A DNA stretch of 64,000 bases, taken from the NCBI RefSeq assembly GCF_020622345.1, contig NZ_JACNMO010000004.1:124001-188000 (forward strand). The letters run 5' to 3'. Positions 44,429 to 53,401 of the stretch are shown in pieces. Both the position numbers and the translations under genes were made by a program. Source of the DNA: Roseobacter weihaiensis (GTDB lineage: Bacteria; Pseudomonadota; Alphaproteobacteria; Rhodobacterales; Rhodobacteraceae). How positions within the stretch are numbered: position 1 is the first letter of the stretch; each line of letters begins with the position of its first letter. The notes under the pieces are model-generated. The model saw only the letters and a program-made list of their open reading frames with translations, did no database searches and was not told the origin of the DNA.

Positions 44429-45202
44429 CTACTCCGCGTCCACCAGAAAGCCGTAGCTTTCAAACACCTTATCTGCGGTGTCGCTGCGCAGATAGTCAAG
44501 AAAGGCGGTGGCCTGAGGCTCTGTGGCCTGCTGTGTTTTTGCGGCCGGATAGACGATCTCGGGGTGCGTTTCCTGGGGGAAAACCCCCCGTACGGTGACC
44601 TTTGGTTCAGCCGCGGCGTCCGTCGCATAGACGACCCCGAGAGGGGCCGCGCGCAAGGCGACCAGGGCCAGTGCCATGCGGACGTTGTCCGTCTCCACTA
44701 CATCCGCCTCGACCTCGGACCACAGTCCGAGGTTTTCAAGCGCGGCCTTGCCATATATGCCAGCAGGCACCGCCTCTGTCAGCGCCATGGCCAATTTGCC
44801 GCCCTGCAACAGGCCGGCTAAATCAAGCGAAGAGGTCAGAGCGACGGGGGCGGCATTTGCAGGTGCAATCAGGACCAATCGGTTGCCCACGAGGTCAAAA
44901 CGGGTTGCAGGATCGATAAGGCCTGCGACCTCCAACCTGTCCATCCAGTCTGCGTTGGCGGAGATGAAAACATCTGCCGGCGCGCCGTATTCGATCTGGC
45001 GGGCGAGGGTCGAGGAGCCGGCATATGAGGTCACGACCCGGTACCCGGTGCTTTGGGTGAACTGCCGTGCGATGTCGTCGACGGCCTCTTTCAGACTGGC
45101 GGCGGCAAAAACGGTGAGTTGTCCGGCCCCGGCGCTGACGGCCAGACACAGCGTTATGGGGACAGCCAGCAACAGTTGTTTGAGCGGGGACCAAAACCTC
45201 AT
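44429..45202 (-). CDS. modA: Molybdate ABC transporter substrate-binding protein
   Basis: 257 residues from ATG 45200-45202, preceded by GGGAA. A signal peptide (cleavage near AGA/GQL) precedes a mature ModA fold with the oxyanion loop VFAAASLKEAVDDIA, TSYAGSSTLARQI and GAPADVFISAN. It binds molybdate, and probably tungstate, in the periplasm. It lies 46 bp after arsJ on the same strand, with an inverted repeat spanning the junction. Confidence 0.93.
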   Translation of the reverse strand: MRFWSPLKQLLLAVPITLCLAVSAGAGQLTVFAAASLKEAVDDIARQFTQSTGYRVVTSYAGSSTLARQIEYGAPADVFISANADWMDRLEVAGLIDPATRFDLVGNRLVLIAPANAAPVALTSSLDLAGLLQGGKLAMALTEAVPAGIYGKAALENLGLWSEVEADVVETDNVRMALALVALRAAPLGVVYATDAAAEPKVTVRGVFPQETHPEIVYPAAKTQQATEPQATAFLDYLRSDTADKVFESYGFLVDAE

Positions 45203-45213
45203 GGCGCAGTATT

Positions 45214-45263
45214 CCCGCAGCGGCGCAGGATGCGCAAGGGCTGGCCGGTCAGGCCGCTGCGGG
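45214..45263 (-). repeat. Inverted repeat spanning the arsJ stop and modA leader
   Basis: CCCGCAGCGGC (45214-45224) is the exact reverse complement of 45253-45263, with a 28-base loop that contains the arsJ stop codon. On the transcribed strand no U-run follows. It could attenuate readthrough from the arsenic genes into modABC or simply end the arsJ message. Confidence 0.45.
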
Positions 45264-46505
45264 TTTCGCCTCCAGCCGCGCCACACCGACAACGTTCAGG
45301 CACAGCAGGATGGCAGCTGTCGCAAGGCAGAGCGGCAGCCCGCCGATCTGGTAGCTGGCTCCCGACAGCACGGTGCCCAACAGGCGACCTGCTGCATTGG
45401 CCATATAGTAAAACCCCACATCCATCGTCACCCGCCGATCAGACGTGAAGGCCAGGATCAGGTAGGAATGCAGGGAGGAATTGACCGCAAAGAGCGCGCC
45501 GAACACCAAGAGCCCGCCCACCAAAAGCAGTGTCAGCGCCGGCGTGGGCTGCTGTGCAACCGTGACCGCAATCGCAAGCAGGGCAGGGATCGCGATAAGG
45601 CCCGTGCCCCAGAGCTGCGCATCACGGATGAGTGCTGCAAGATCGCGCCGGTCTGCCGCGAGAAGCCTTGGCGCGCTGGCCTGGACCGCCCCGTAGAGGA
45701 TGATCCACAGTGCCATGAAGCTGCCAATCAGAAAGAAGGCCGTGCGATTTCCCGCCTCGGTGCCGTCAGAGAGGACGGCGTAAAAGTAAATCGGGATGCC
45801 AACCACGAACCACACATCTCGCGCGCCAAAGAGAAACACGCGCCCAAAGCTCAGCCAGTTGACGTTGGGGTCTTTCGAAAACACGTCGCTGAATTTGGCG
45901 GATTTGCGCCCGGCAGGCAGCCCCGGCGGCAGGCGCAGCCAAAGCACCCCCAGGATGAGGGCCAGAAAACCGCCCATCAGAAGGATCGCTGCGGTGAACC
46001 CGAAGACGCCCAGCAGGACCGCCCCCAGCAGAAAACCGATCCCCTTGACCGCATTCTTGGAGCCCGTCAGCACAGCCACCCATTTGAACAGCCCGCCCTG
46101 CGCGCCCGGTGCGAGAATCTTGACCGCGGATTTCGCGCTCATTTTCGAGAGGTCCTTGGCGACACCGGAGAGCCCCTGCACCAGCATGACGAAGACCACG
46201 GAGGCCCCGATGGCCCAGGTCGGGTCGAGCTGCGTCAGCATGCCCAGAGCGATGATCTGTAACCCCAGACCGGCAAAGAGCGTGGAGGTGAGGCCAAACC
46301 GCGCGGCAATCCAGCCCGCACTGAGGTTGGTGACGATCCCGGCCACCTCGTAGAGCACAAAGAGGTAGGCCAGTTGCACCGGCGAAAAGCCCAACCCGTG
46401 AAAGTGCAACAGCACCAGCATGCGCAGCGCGCCATCGGTGAGCATGAACGCCCAATAGGCGACCGTCACAGCGATATAGGCCGCAAGGCCACGATCCTGG
46501 CTCAC
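45249..46505 (-). CDS. arsJ: Organoarsenical efflux MFS transporter ArsJ
   Basis: A 418-residue MFS protein with about twelve helices. The family loop [18 protein letters not shown] (about residues 109-126) and placement after a GAPDH gene are diagnostic. ArsJ exports 1-arseno-3-phosphoglycerate, which then breaks down to arsenate outside the cell. The GTG at 46503-46505 overlaps the gapdh stop (GTGA) and gives the usual length. An ATG further upstream would extend into the gapdh frame. Confidence 0.92.
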   Translation of the reverse strand: MSQDRGLAAYIAVTVAYWAFMLTDGALRMLVLLHFHGLGFSPVQLAYLFVLYEVAGIVTNLSAGWIAARFGLTSTLFAGLGLQIIALGMLTQLDPTWAIGASVVFVMLVQGLSGVAKDLSKMSAKSAVKILAPGAQGGLFKWVAVLTGSKNAVKGIGFLLGAVLLGVFGFTAAILLMGGFLALILGVLWLRLPPGLPAGRKSAKFSDVFSKDPNVNWLSFGRVFLFGARDVWFVVGIPIYFYAVLSDGTEAGNRTAFFLIGSFMALWIILYGAVQASAPRLLAADRRDLAALIRDAQLWGTGLIAIPALLAIAVTVAQQPTPALTLLLVGGLLVFGALFAVNSSLHSYLILAFTSDRRVTMDVGFYYMANAAGRLLGTVLSGASYQIGGLPLCLATAAILLCLNVVGVARLEAKPAAA

Positions 46506-47500
46506 AGGCTGCGACCGACAAGATGCGCCACATCTACCAGACGGTGCGCATAACCCCATTCGTTATCGTACCAGGCATAGACCTTGAGATGCGTGCCGTT
46601 CACCACCATCGTCGAGGGCGCATCGACGATGGCGGAGCGCGGGTCATTGGTGTAGTCCGTGCTGACCAGCGGGCGGGTCTCATACCCCAGTATGCCTTTC
46701 AGCGGGCCATTGGCGGCGGCCTCGAAAAGCGCGTTGACCTCTTCGGCTGTGGTGGCGCGGTCGAGTTCGAACACACAATCCGTCAGCGAGGCGTTCAGCA
46801 AGGGCACACGCACCGCATGGCCGTTCAGGCGGCCTTTGAGCTCCGGGTAGATCAGCGTGATCGCGGTGGCGCTGCCGGTGGTGGTCGGGATCAGAGAGTT
46901 CAGCGCAGAGCGCGCACGCCGCAAGTCTTTCGCGGGGCGGTCAACAATCGTCTGAGTGTTTGTGACATCATGAATTGTCGTTATTGATCCGTGTTTTATG
47001 CCAATGCCTTCATGCACCACCTTAACCACCGGGGCGAGGCAATTGGTCGTGCAGCTTGCCGCCGTGACGATGTTGTGCCGCGCGGGATCATATATCGCGT
47101 CGTTCACACCGTAGACAATGTTTGCCGTCGGGCCGTCCTTGACCGGCGCGGAGATCACAACTTTTTTGACGCCCTTGTCGAAATAGGGGGCGAGCGCGGC
47201 TTCGGACTTGAACGCCCCGGTGCAGTCGATGACCACGTCCACACCGTCAAGCGGCAGAGTCTGCAGCGCCGTTTCGCCATGGACCGGCAGCTTGGTGCCG
47301 TTTATTGTGATTGACGAGGTGTCCGCACTGAAATCGGCGTTCCAGCGACCGTGGACCGTATCAAACTCCAACAAATGTGCGTGCATCGCCGGATCGCCGA
47401 CCGCATCGTTGATCCAGGCCAGCTTGGCACCGCTCTCCAGCAGCGGCTTCAGGGCGAGTTTTCCGATGCGGCCAAGGCCATTGAGGGCAAAAACGGTCAT
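46502..47500 (-). CDS. gap: ArsJ-associated glyceraldehyde-3-phosphate dehydrogenase
   Basis: A 332-residue GAPDH with NAD-binding NGLGRIGK and catalytic Cys150 in AASCTTNC. In the arsJ pathway it uses arsenate in place of phosphate to make 1-arseno-3-phosphoglycerate, the ArsJ substrate. It is coupled on both sides: its ATG overlaps the ArsR-ArsC stop (ATGA), and its stop overlaps the arsJ start. This argues for arsenic-specific duty rather than glycolysis. Confidence 0.93.
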   Translation of the reverse strand: MTVFALNGLGRIGKLALKPLLESGAKLAWINDAVGDPAMHAHLLEFDTVHGRWNADFSADTSSITINGTKLPVHGETALQTLPLDGVDVVIDCTGAFKSEAALAPYFDKGVKKVVISAPVKDGPTANIVYGVNDAIYDPARHNIVTAASCTTNCLAPVVKVVHEGIGIKHGSITTIHDVTNTQTIVDRPAKDLRRARSALNSLIPTTTGSATAITLIYPELKGRLNGHAVRVPLLNASLTDCVFELDRATTAEEVNALFEAAANGPLKGILGYETRPLVSTDYTNDPRSAIVDAPSTMVVNGTHLKVYAWYDNEWGYAHRLVDVAHLVGRSL

Positions 47501-48327
47501 AGGGTCACTTTCATGGGTTCAGCGCAGCCGATCTGATCCAGCGCGGCCTGCAAGGCTGGGCGCGGCAAGGACTGCAAATCCAGCTTTGCAAATCTGCTGA
47601 TCTTGTCCTGCAGGGTTTGATAGGTGTGTTCAAAAGCTGCCCGGCGGTGCGCGCGCGACCCTTGAACCTCGGCGGGGTCTTCAAGCCCCCAGTGGGTGTT
47701 CAAGGGGCGGCCAGACCAGGCAGGGCAATCTTCGTTTGCCGCTCTGTCACAGAGGGTGATAACGGCCATCATTCCGGGGGCCTCGTCCTGCTGATAGAGG
47801 GTGATATCCTTGCAGGTGACGCCGTTGATTTCATGGCCCTTTTCCCGCAGCACCTCCAGCATCAACGGGTTCGGTGCCTCGGCTGGATCGGTTCCCGCGG
47901 AATGAACGGCCATGGCGGGGGGCAGGATTTCGCGCGCCAGCACCTCGGCGCAGATCGACCGCGCGGAGTTACCGGTGCAGGCAAAAAGCACCGACGCCGG
48001 TCGGTTGCACTGCTCATATCCGACCCGCATGTGGGGCAGGTCAATCCGGTCGCGGCAGCAATCGCTGAACAGATAGTGCAGCAGATCGCCCGTGCTCTCC
48101 AGATCGGCCTGATACAGCAGCGAGGTGGCTTTGCGTCTTTTCCGGATCAGAGATGCGTTCAGCAGGGTGCCGAGATAGACCGACGTGGTATTGGTCTTGT
48201 AGCCCAGGGCAGCGGCGATTTCACCGGCAGGCACCTCGTCGGGAAAGCGCCGAACGAGAAGCCGGAAAAGCGCCAGCCTTTGCGGATGGCTGAGTGCCGA
48301 AAGTTTGAGAAGCGCATCTGATTCCAT
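47497..48327 (-). CDS. ArsR regulator fused to ArsC-type low-molecular-weight phosphatase/arsenate reductase
   Basis: 276 residues. Residues 1 to about 95 are an ArsR winged HTH ending in a Cys pair (C90-C91 in LFSDCCRD) that may sense arsenite. Residues about 112-240 are a low-molecular-weight phosphotyrosine phosphatase fold with the CX5R loop CTGNSARS (C117-R123), as in thioredoxin-coupled arsenate reductases. It probably represses its own operon and may also reduce arsenate. The ATG directly abuts a perfect palindromic operator, so no ribosome site is visible and a leaderless mRNA is possible. Confidence 0.88.
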   Translation of the reverse strand: MESDALLKLSALSHPQRLALFRLLVRRFPDEVPAGEIAAALGYKTNTTSVYLGTLLNASLIRKRRKATSLLYQADLESTGDLLHYLFSDCCRDRIDLPHMRVGYEQCNRPASVLFACTGNSARSICAEVLAREILPPAMAVHSAGTDPAEAPNPLMLEVLREKGHEINGVTCKDITLYQQDEAPGMMAVITLCDRAANEDCPAWSGRPLNTHWGLEDPAEVQGSRAHRRAAFEHTYQTLQDKISRFAKLDLQSLPRPALQAALDQIGCAEPMKVTL

Positions 48328-48347
48328 AATTCATGAATATATGAATT
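48328..48347. promoter_or_regulatory. Perfect palindromic operator of the arsenic operon
   Basis: AATTCAT (48328-48334), a 6-base spacer and ATGAATT (48341-48347) form an exact inverted repeat that touches the start codon of the ArsR-ArsC gene. This A+T-rich palindrome in G+C-rich DNA is the natural site for the ArsR domain. The remaining 236 bp up to tupB hold no clear feature. Confidence 0.7.
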
Positions 48348-48583
48348 AATGATCGGATCAATACCTCGGCTGCCTGTTTACAAAAACTTCACAAAGCAGC
48401 GGGCCTGGACAAAGTTCGGTGGAAATGGCCGACCCTGACGCCTGGTGTCGCAGAGCTTCGAAGCGCCATGGGCCAGCAGAACCGTCCTGACTGCTGCCCA
48501 AAAATCAGCATCCGGCGATTGCACCCGGAGGGGGGTTATCATACGCTCGCGCGAACGACGCGATCATGGGCTGACCGGACCAG

Positions 48584-49288
48584 ATGAGTGATATTTTCGA
48601 AGGGCTGTCTGCGGCGTTCTGGCTGGTTGTCACGCTTGACCCTGAACTTCTGCAAATCAGCCTGCGGTCGCTTCAGGTCAGTCTGACGGCCCTTGTCATT
48701 GCCTGTGCCATCGCGCTGCCCTTTGGCACCTTCCTTGCCATCCGGCGGTTCCGGTACCGGCGCCTGGCGATTTCCGTGCTCAATGCGCTGATGGGGCTGC
48801 CCCCGGTTGTTGTCGGGCTGATCGTTTACATCCTGTTGTCGCGATCCGGCCCGTTTGGCGTTCTGGGGCTACTGTTTACGCCAACGGCCATGGTGATTGC
48901 ACAGGTGATTATCATCACGCCGCTGATTGCCTCGATCACCCATCAGGCAATGCGGGAGCTTTGGGCCGAATACCACGATCTGCTGATCTCGCTGAACACC
49001 TCGGCTGCGCAGCGGATCAGAACGCTGATCTGGGACGGGCGACGCAATCTGCTGACCGCGGCGCTTGCAGGTTTTGGGCGCGGCATCGGAGAGGTCGGCG
49101 CGATCATGATCGTGGGTGGCAATATCGACAATGCCACACGGGTCCTGACGACGGCCATCGCGCTGGAGACGGGCAAGGGGGATTTCGCGCTGGCGCTGGC
49201 GCTTGGATTTGTGCTGATTGCCTTGGCCATCGGCGTGAACATCTGTATCCATTGGCTGTCGCGGACTGAACGCGAGGGGCGCTGGTGA
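48584..49288 (+). CDS. tupB: Tungstate ABC transporter permease
   Basis: 234 residues with about five membrane helices and TupB-like segments (LPFGTFLAIRRFRYRR, LMGLPPVVVGLIVYILLSRSG). The family loop includes GFGRGIGEVGAIMIVGGNI. It forms the tungstate channel. First gene of a B-C-A operon with 4-bp overlaps, divergent from the arsenic operon. The usual order in other bacteria is A-B-C. Confidence 0.87.
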   Translation: MSDIFEGLSAAFWLVVTLDPELLQISLRSLQVSLTALVIACAIALPFGTFLAIRRFRYRRLAISVLNALMGLPPVVVGLIVYILLSRSGPFGVLGLLFTPTAMVIAQVIIITPLIASITHQAMRELWAEYHDLLISLNTSAAQRIRTLIWDGRRNLLTAALAGFGRGIGEVGAIMIVGGNIDNATRVLTTAIALETGKGDFALALALGFVLIALAIGVNICIHWLSRTEREGRW

Positions 49289-49998
49289 CCACGATCCTGC
49301 CTCTTAGACTGGAAGACGTGAGCGTCCTTCGCAAAGGCAAGCGACTTTTGGGACCTGTGTCGATGACCCTGTCCGAAGGTGGTCTGACCATCATTGTCGG
49401 TCCGAACGGCAGCGGCAAGACCACCCTGCTGAAAGTCATGCATGGGGTGGAGCGGGTCAGTGCCGGACGCGTGCGGTGGGCTGTCCCGGATGAGCAAGCC
49501 CAGCACCATCAAAGCTATGTGTTCCAGACCCCCATCATGCTGCGCCGGTCGGTGGCGGATAACCTGCGGTACCCGCTGCAACTGCGCAAGACTCCCCGCG
49601 ATACGGTCGAGACCTGTGTCGCCGACTGGGCCAGCAGGATCGGGCTGCAGGACTTGCTGAAGCTGTCAGCCACCCGTCTGTCGGGGGGCGAGAAACAGAG
49701 ACTGGCGCTGGCGCGCGCGCTGATCAGGCGACCGGAAGTGCTGTTTCTGGATGAGCCCTGTGCCAATCTTGACGGGGCTTCCACACGGGACATCGAAAGA
49801 CTGCTGGAGGAGGCACAACAGGCCGGGACCCGCATCATCATGACGACACATGATCTTGGACAAGCCAAAAGACTTGCGACCGATGCGATATTCATGCTGC
49901 ATGGATGTATCAAAGAAGCAGCTCCGGCGGAGGCGTTTTTCGATGCGCCGCAAACTTCGGAACTACAGGCATTTTTCAGGGGGGATATCATCGCATGA
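49285..49998 (+). CDS. tupC: Tungstate ABC transporter ATP-binding protein
   Basis: 237 residues with Walker A GPNGSGKTT (about residues 38-46), signature LSGGEKQR, Walker B VLFLDEPCANLD and switch His in TTHDLGQAK. GTG start overlaps the tupB stop. It energises TupB. It lacks a MOP domain, unlike ModC nearby. Confidence 0.88.
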   Translation: MTTILPLRLEDVSVLRKGKRLLGPVSMTLSEGGLTIIVGPNGSGKTTLLKVMHGVERVSAGRVRWAVPDEQAQHHQSYVFQTPIMLRRSVADNLRYPLQLRKTPRDTVETCVADWASRIGLQDLLKLSATRLSGGEKQRLALARALIRRPEVLFLDEPCANLDGASTRDIERLLEEAQQAGTRIIMTTHDLGQAKRLATDAIFMLHGCIKEAAPAEAFFDAPQTSELQAFFRGDIIA

Positions 49999-50801
49999 TG
50001 ACACGTGTACTGGCCTCGGTGGCCGCCATTTTCATCGCCACCACGGCGTTGAGCGAAGACATCAAGCTGGCGGTGACAACATCATTTGAAAACTCCGGTC
50101 TCTCGGAGGTTCTCTTGCCCGCGATCAAGGAAGACATCGGCCTGGACGTCCAGTTGCTGGTTGTCGGGACCGGTCAGGCCCTGCGGCTGGGGCAGGCCGG
50201 CGACGTCGATGCGATTCTGGTGCATTCACGCGCTGCGGAAGAGAAGTTTGTCGAAGAGGGCTACGGGACCTACCGGCGCGAGATCATGTATAATGATTTT
50301 GTGTTCATCGGTCCTGCGGCTGATCCGGCAGAGATTGCGTCGTCCTCTTCTGCCGTTGTCGCGTTGCAAAAGATCGCGGGGACAGCGCCGCCCTTTGTCA
50401 GCCGCGGCGATGACAGCGGCACCCACAAGATGGAGCTGTCGCTTTGGGAAAGTGCCGGGCTCGATCCTGCGGAATTCGCCGACTGGTACCGGGCCGTTGG
50501 GTCGGGCATGGGGGCGAGCCTGAATACGGCTGCGGGCCTTGACGCCTATATTCTCGCGGATCGGGCGAGCTGGCTGAACTTTGGCAACAAGGCCGACCTC
50601 GCACTGTTGTTTTCGGGGGATCCCGCGCTCTTTAACCAATATGCCTTTCTGGCGGTGAACCCCGAAAAACACCCCCATGTGCGCAATGATCTGGCAGTGA
50701 AGCTCGAAACCTGGCTGACCAGCCCGCGCGCGGCAGAGCTTATCAACAGCTACCAGATCAACGGCGAGACACTCTTCACCTTCAACGCCCAACCCCGATA
50801 G
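49995..50801 (+). CDS. tupA: Tungstate ABC transporter substrate-binding protein
   Basis: 268 residues with a signal peptide (about 1-20, cleavage after TALS/ED). TupA-type ligand segments are present: VTTSFENSGL at the mature N-terminus, VGTGQALRLGQAGDVDAILV and SRGDDSGTH. TupA proteins bind tungstate very tightly. ATG 49995 overlaps the tupC stop (ATGA). It ends 3 bp from the convergent DUF6505 gene. Confidence 0.9.
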   Translation: MMTRVLASVAAIFIATTALSEDIKLAVTTSFENSGLSEVLLPAIKEDIGLDVQLLVVGTGQALRLGQAGDVDAILVHSRAAEEKFVEEGYGTYRREIMYNDFVFIGPAADPAEIASSSSAVVALQKIAGTAPPFVSRGDDSGTHKMELSLWESAGLDPAEFADWYRAVGSGMGASLNTAAGLDAYILADRASWLNFGNKADLALLFSGDPALFNQYAFLAVNPEKHPHVRNDLAVKLETWLTSPRAAELINSYQINGETLFTFNAQPR

Positions 50802-50804
50802 GCT

Positions 50805-51299
50805 TCAGTGCTGGTGCGGGTCGTCGTCCAATGACCCATGCACGGCGAACTGCTCGATCCCGGCGTCCTGGGGTTGGATCATGCGGTAGCCTTCCTTGAC
50901 ACCCGCCTCGGTCAGCTCGCGCGTGACCGTGAGCAGGGTGTTGGGCGCGTGATCTTCGCAGAGCGCGATCATCTGATCGACTTCTTCCAGAGCCGTGCCC
51001 ATTGCGGCCTCGACCGACGGGGCGCCGTAGATCGTCACAAAGTGCTGAGCGAGTGAGGCCGCCAGCGCCTCGCGTTCGAAGGGTTCGATCTGGGCCACCG
51101 CGACAAAGGTGGTGCGCCCGAACGTCTCAAGCCCCATCCAGCCGTTGGCAAAGGCCTGCTTTGCCTTGCCGGCCAGATCGCCTTCGGACCAGTTGGAAAA
51201 CTCGAACCCGCCCGAGATGCACCATTCCCCGGTGCGTGCGGGGCTGTGGAACACACGGGTGTCGCTCTCGTCGAAATGAATTGCGCGCGCCAGTTTCAT
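50805..51299 (-). CDS. DUF6505 family protein (formate dehydrogenase locus)
   Basis: A 164-residue soluble protein that I believe matches DUF6505, found beside formate dehydrogenase genes in Rhodobacteraceae. It has no signal peptide or membrane helix. The C-terminus is His/Asp-rich (DDDPHQH), a possible metal-binding tail. The stop-proximal end lies 3 bp from tupA, and its 5' end overlaps the ligase-like gene by 4 bp. Last gene of the leftward accessory operon. Function unknown. Confidence 0.75.
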   Translation of the reverse strand: MKLARAIHFDESDTRVFHSPARTGEWCISGGFEFSNWSEGDLAGKAKQAFANGWMGLETFGRTTFVAVAQIEPFEREALAASLAQHFVTIYGAPSVEAAMGTALEEVDQMIALCEDHAPNTLLTVTRELTEAGVKEGYRMIQPQDAGIEQFAVHGSLDDDPHQH

Positions 51300-52015
51300 G
51301 GGGCCTCCCTCTGCAGGTCAGTCGTCAGCAGGTCCGTCAGCGGAATGATCGTCGTGCCGCTGTCTGACTGCAAGATCATTCCGAGGTTTTCGTCGATACC
51401 GGTGAAGGTGCCTTTGCGCCCGGCGACCTCTGTGGTTTCTTTCAGACCATGGGCGAGCCCGCTCCATTCGCTGTGGATCGGGCGCGGGCCCTCATCGCTC
51501 CAGCGGTTGATCCACACCAGCGTGTGCCGGACCCAGGCCTCCAGCAGATCGGGGGCCTGCACATCCGCGCAGCCTTCGGAAAAGAGGGCTGTGACATCTG
51601 GCGTCAGACCGGTCTCTTCGGCGGCGGGCCAGAGCGCAAGGGTCAGGCTCACCACCAGCCAGTCCGGTGTCTGTGCCGGGTCGCGGGGGGCGGCCGCCAT
51701 GCAAAGCCGCCCTGCAACCGCGCCATTGATCCGCAACGGTCCCGCCCAGTCCAGATGCACGCTGACTTCCGGCGGGGCCAGCGCTCCCAGCGCATTCTGA
51801 AAGCCGATCCCGCAGAGCGGCAGCATGATCGCGGCCTCCCGCAAGGGCACGTCCGGCGCGAAAACCACCGCGGCACGCAGGATGTCGGGGCGCAGATCGT
51901 AGGTCATCAGCCCCGCATCACACCCCGCGCGGGCCTGTCGGCAGGCCGCCGCAAAAGGGTCAGCGCCGTCCGTGGGCTGGCCGTGAAACAGCGGTGGCAG
52001 GCTCAGATGGCTCAT
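51296..52015 (-). CDS. Biotin/lipoate protein ligase-like protein (DUF4444)
   Basis: 239 residues from ATG 52013-52015, which overlaps the Mrp stop. The layout is like the biotin/lipoate ligase-like family with a C-terminal DUF4444 domain (GRKGTFTGIDENLGMILQ region). I do not see the biotinyl-AMP motif GRGRxxR of active BirA-type enzymes, so catalysis is doubtful. The locus suggests a role in formate dehydrogenase or cofactor maturation. The exact job is unknown. Confidence 0.7.
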   Translation of the reverse strand: MSHLSLPPLFHGQPTDGADPFAAACRQARAGCDAGLMTYDLRPDILRAAVVFAPDVPLREAAIMLPLCGIGFQNALGALAPPEVSVHLDWAGPLRINGAVAGRLCMAAAPRDPAQTPDWLVVSLTLALWPAAEETGLTPDVTALFSEGCADVQAPDLLEAWVRHTLVWINRWSDEGPRPIHSEWSGLAHGLKETTEVAGRKGTFTGIDENLGMILQSDSGTTIIPLTDLLTTDLQREAP

Positions 52016-53079
52016 GCTTTTCCAAGCGCGATCAGCTCTTTGGCCACCGCACGGAACGCGGCGGCCTGCGGGCTTTCGGGTTTGGAGACGACAATCGGGG
52101 CGCCGCCATCGGCGGCCAGGCGTATGTCGAGATGCAGGGGGATCTCTGCCAGCAGCGGCACGCCGATCTTTTTCGCCTCCGCCGCCACGCCGCCATGCCC
52201 GAAGACATGCTCCTCGTGGCCGCAGTTGGAGCAGATGTGCGTGGACATGTTTTCGATCATCCCCAGGATCGGGGTGCCGAGCTGGTTGAACATGTCGATG
52301 CCCTTGCGCGCATCCAGCAAGGCCACATCCTGCGGGGTGGAGACCACGACGGCCCCGTCCACATGGAATTTCTGGGCTAGCGTCATCTGCACGTCGCCCG
52401 TGCCCGGCGGCAGGTCGACAATCAGCACATCCAGCGCCCCCCATTGCACCTGCGTCATCATCTGCTGGAGCGCCCCCATCAGCATCGGACCGCGCCAGAC
52501 GGTGGCCTGGTCGTCGTTTGTCATGAGCCCGATGGACATCATCGTGACCCCGAAGTTGCGCATCGGCAGGATGGTCTTGCCATCGGGGGAGGCAGGGCGG
52601 CCCGAGACCCCCAGCATCCGCGGCTGAGAGGGCCCGTAGACATCCGCATCGAGCAGGCCCACGCGCCGCCCTTCCGCGGTCAGCGCACAGGCGAGATTGG
52701 CCGATAGCGTCGATTTGCCCACGCCACCTTTGCCGGAGGCAATCGCAATGATGTGGTCGATGCCGGCAACCTTCTGAGGGCCGGAGGGGGTCGAGGCCCG
52801 TTGCGGCTTGAGATCGGGCGGCGGCGCGGGGGTGCTATGCGCGGTCAGCAGAACCTGCGCCGTCGCAACCCCGGCCTGGGCCAGCGCCGTTTCGGCGGCT
52901 GCTTTGACCGTCTGGTAGGCGTCGGCCTGCGAGGCAGGCACTTCCATCACGAAACGCACCGCCCCGTCCTCGCCAACCGTCAGCGCCTTGACCAGCCCGG
53001 CGGCCACGATATCCGTGTCGGAGATCGGGTCGGTGACTGTTTTCAACGCCGTCAGCACGGCGTCCCGGGTGATGCTCAT
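52012..53079 (-). CDS. apbC: Mrp/NBP35 family P-loop ATPase (Fe-S cluster carrier)
   Basis: 355 residues. An N-terminal MIP18/DUF59 domain (about 1-80), then the deviant Walker A SGKGGVGKSTL (about 115-125). DADVYGPSQPRMLG, the DLPPGTGD switch and a CxxC in HICSNCGHEE that bridges a 4Fe-4S cluster across the dimer follow. It transfers Fe-S clusters to apoproteins. It is the central gene of the accessory operon and probably loads clusters of the formate dehydrogenase or the four-cluster protein next door. Confidence 0.92.
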   Translation of the reverse strand: MSITRDAVLTALKTVTDPISDTDIVAAGLVKALTVGEDGAVRFVMEVPASQADAYQTVKAAAETALAQAGVATAQVLLTAHSTPAPPPDLKPQRASTPSGPQKVAGIDHIIAIASGKGGVGKSTLSANLACALTAEGRRVGLLDADVYGPSQPRMLGVSGRPASPDGKTILPMRNFGVTMMSIGLMTNDDQATVWRGPMLMGALQQMMTQVQWGALDVLIVDLPPGTGDVQMTLAQKFHVDGAVVVSTPQDVALLDARKGIDMFNQLGTPILGMIENMSTHICSNCGHEEHVFGHGGVAAEAKKIGVPLLAEIPLHLDIRLAADGGAPIVVSKPESPQAAAFRAVAKELIALGKA

Positions 53080-53276
53080 GCGTCTGCTGCACCGTTGATC
53101 TGGCCGGTCACGACATGCTCCAGCTCGAGCCCGTCAATGGTCAGGACAACTTTGGCCTCAAAGGTTTTGCCCTCGGTTTCACCGGCATTGCGCATGGCCT
53201 CTTCGATCGCCTGTTGAGAGGTGACGCCGACCTGCTTGAGGAATTTGCGCATGGACATGTTGAAGTCTTCGTTCAT
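53076..53276 (-). CDS. DUF6494 family small protein
   Basis: A 66-residue protein that I believe is DUF6494, common beside Mrp and formate dehydrogenase genes in this clade. It begins with a helical MSMRKFLKQVGVTSQQAIEE segment and ends in a beta-rich tail. A strong AAGGAGAG site precedes the ATG. It overlaps the apbC start by 4 bp. Function unknown; translation coupling suggests a partner of Mrp. Confidence 0.78.
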   Translation of the reverse strand: MNEDFNMSMRKFLKQVGVTSQQAIEEAMRNAGETEGKTFEAKVVLTIDGLELEHVVTGQINGAADA

Positions 53277-53401
53277 TCGATCTCTCCTTGATGGGTTCGA
53301 AATTGACAGTGATTTATGTGGGGCCCAGGGCCGGGAAAATAGGCGGGGTGCCGCAGAGCCCGAGAGGGAACGCCCCTGCCTCTGTGCTTTGGGGCTCGCC
53401 T

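Noticed and set aside
45214-45263. Intrinsic terminator after arsJ
   Set aside because: The stem is perfect but the loop is long and no U-run follows on the transcribed strand, so it is listed as an inverted repeat only.
48348-48583. Molybdenum-cofactor riboswitch or ModE-type site before tupB
   Set aside because: No ModE-like palindrome or aptamer pattern was seen; the only clear palindrome belongs to the arsenic operon.
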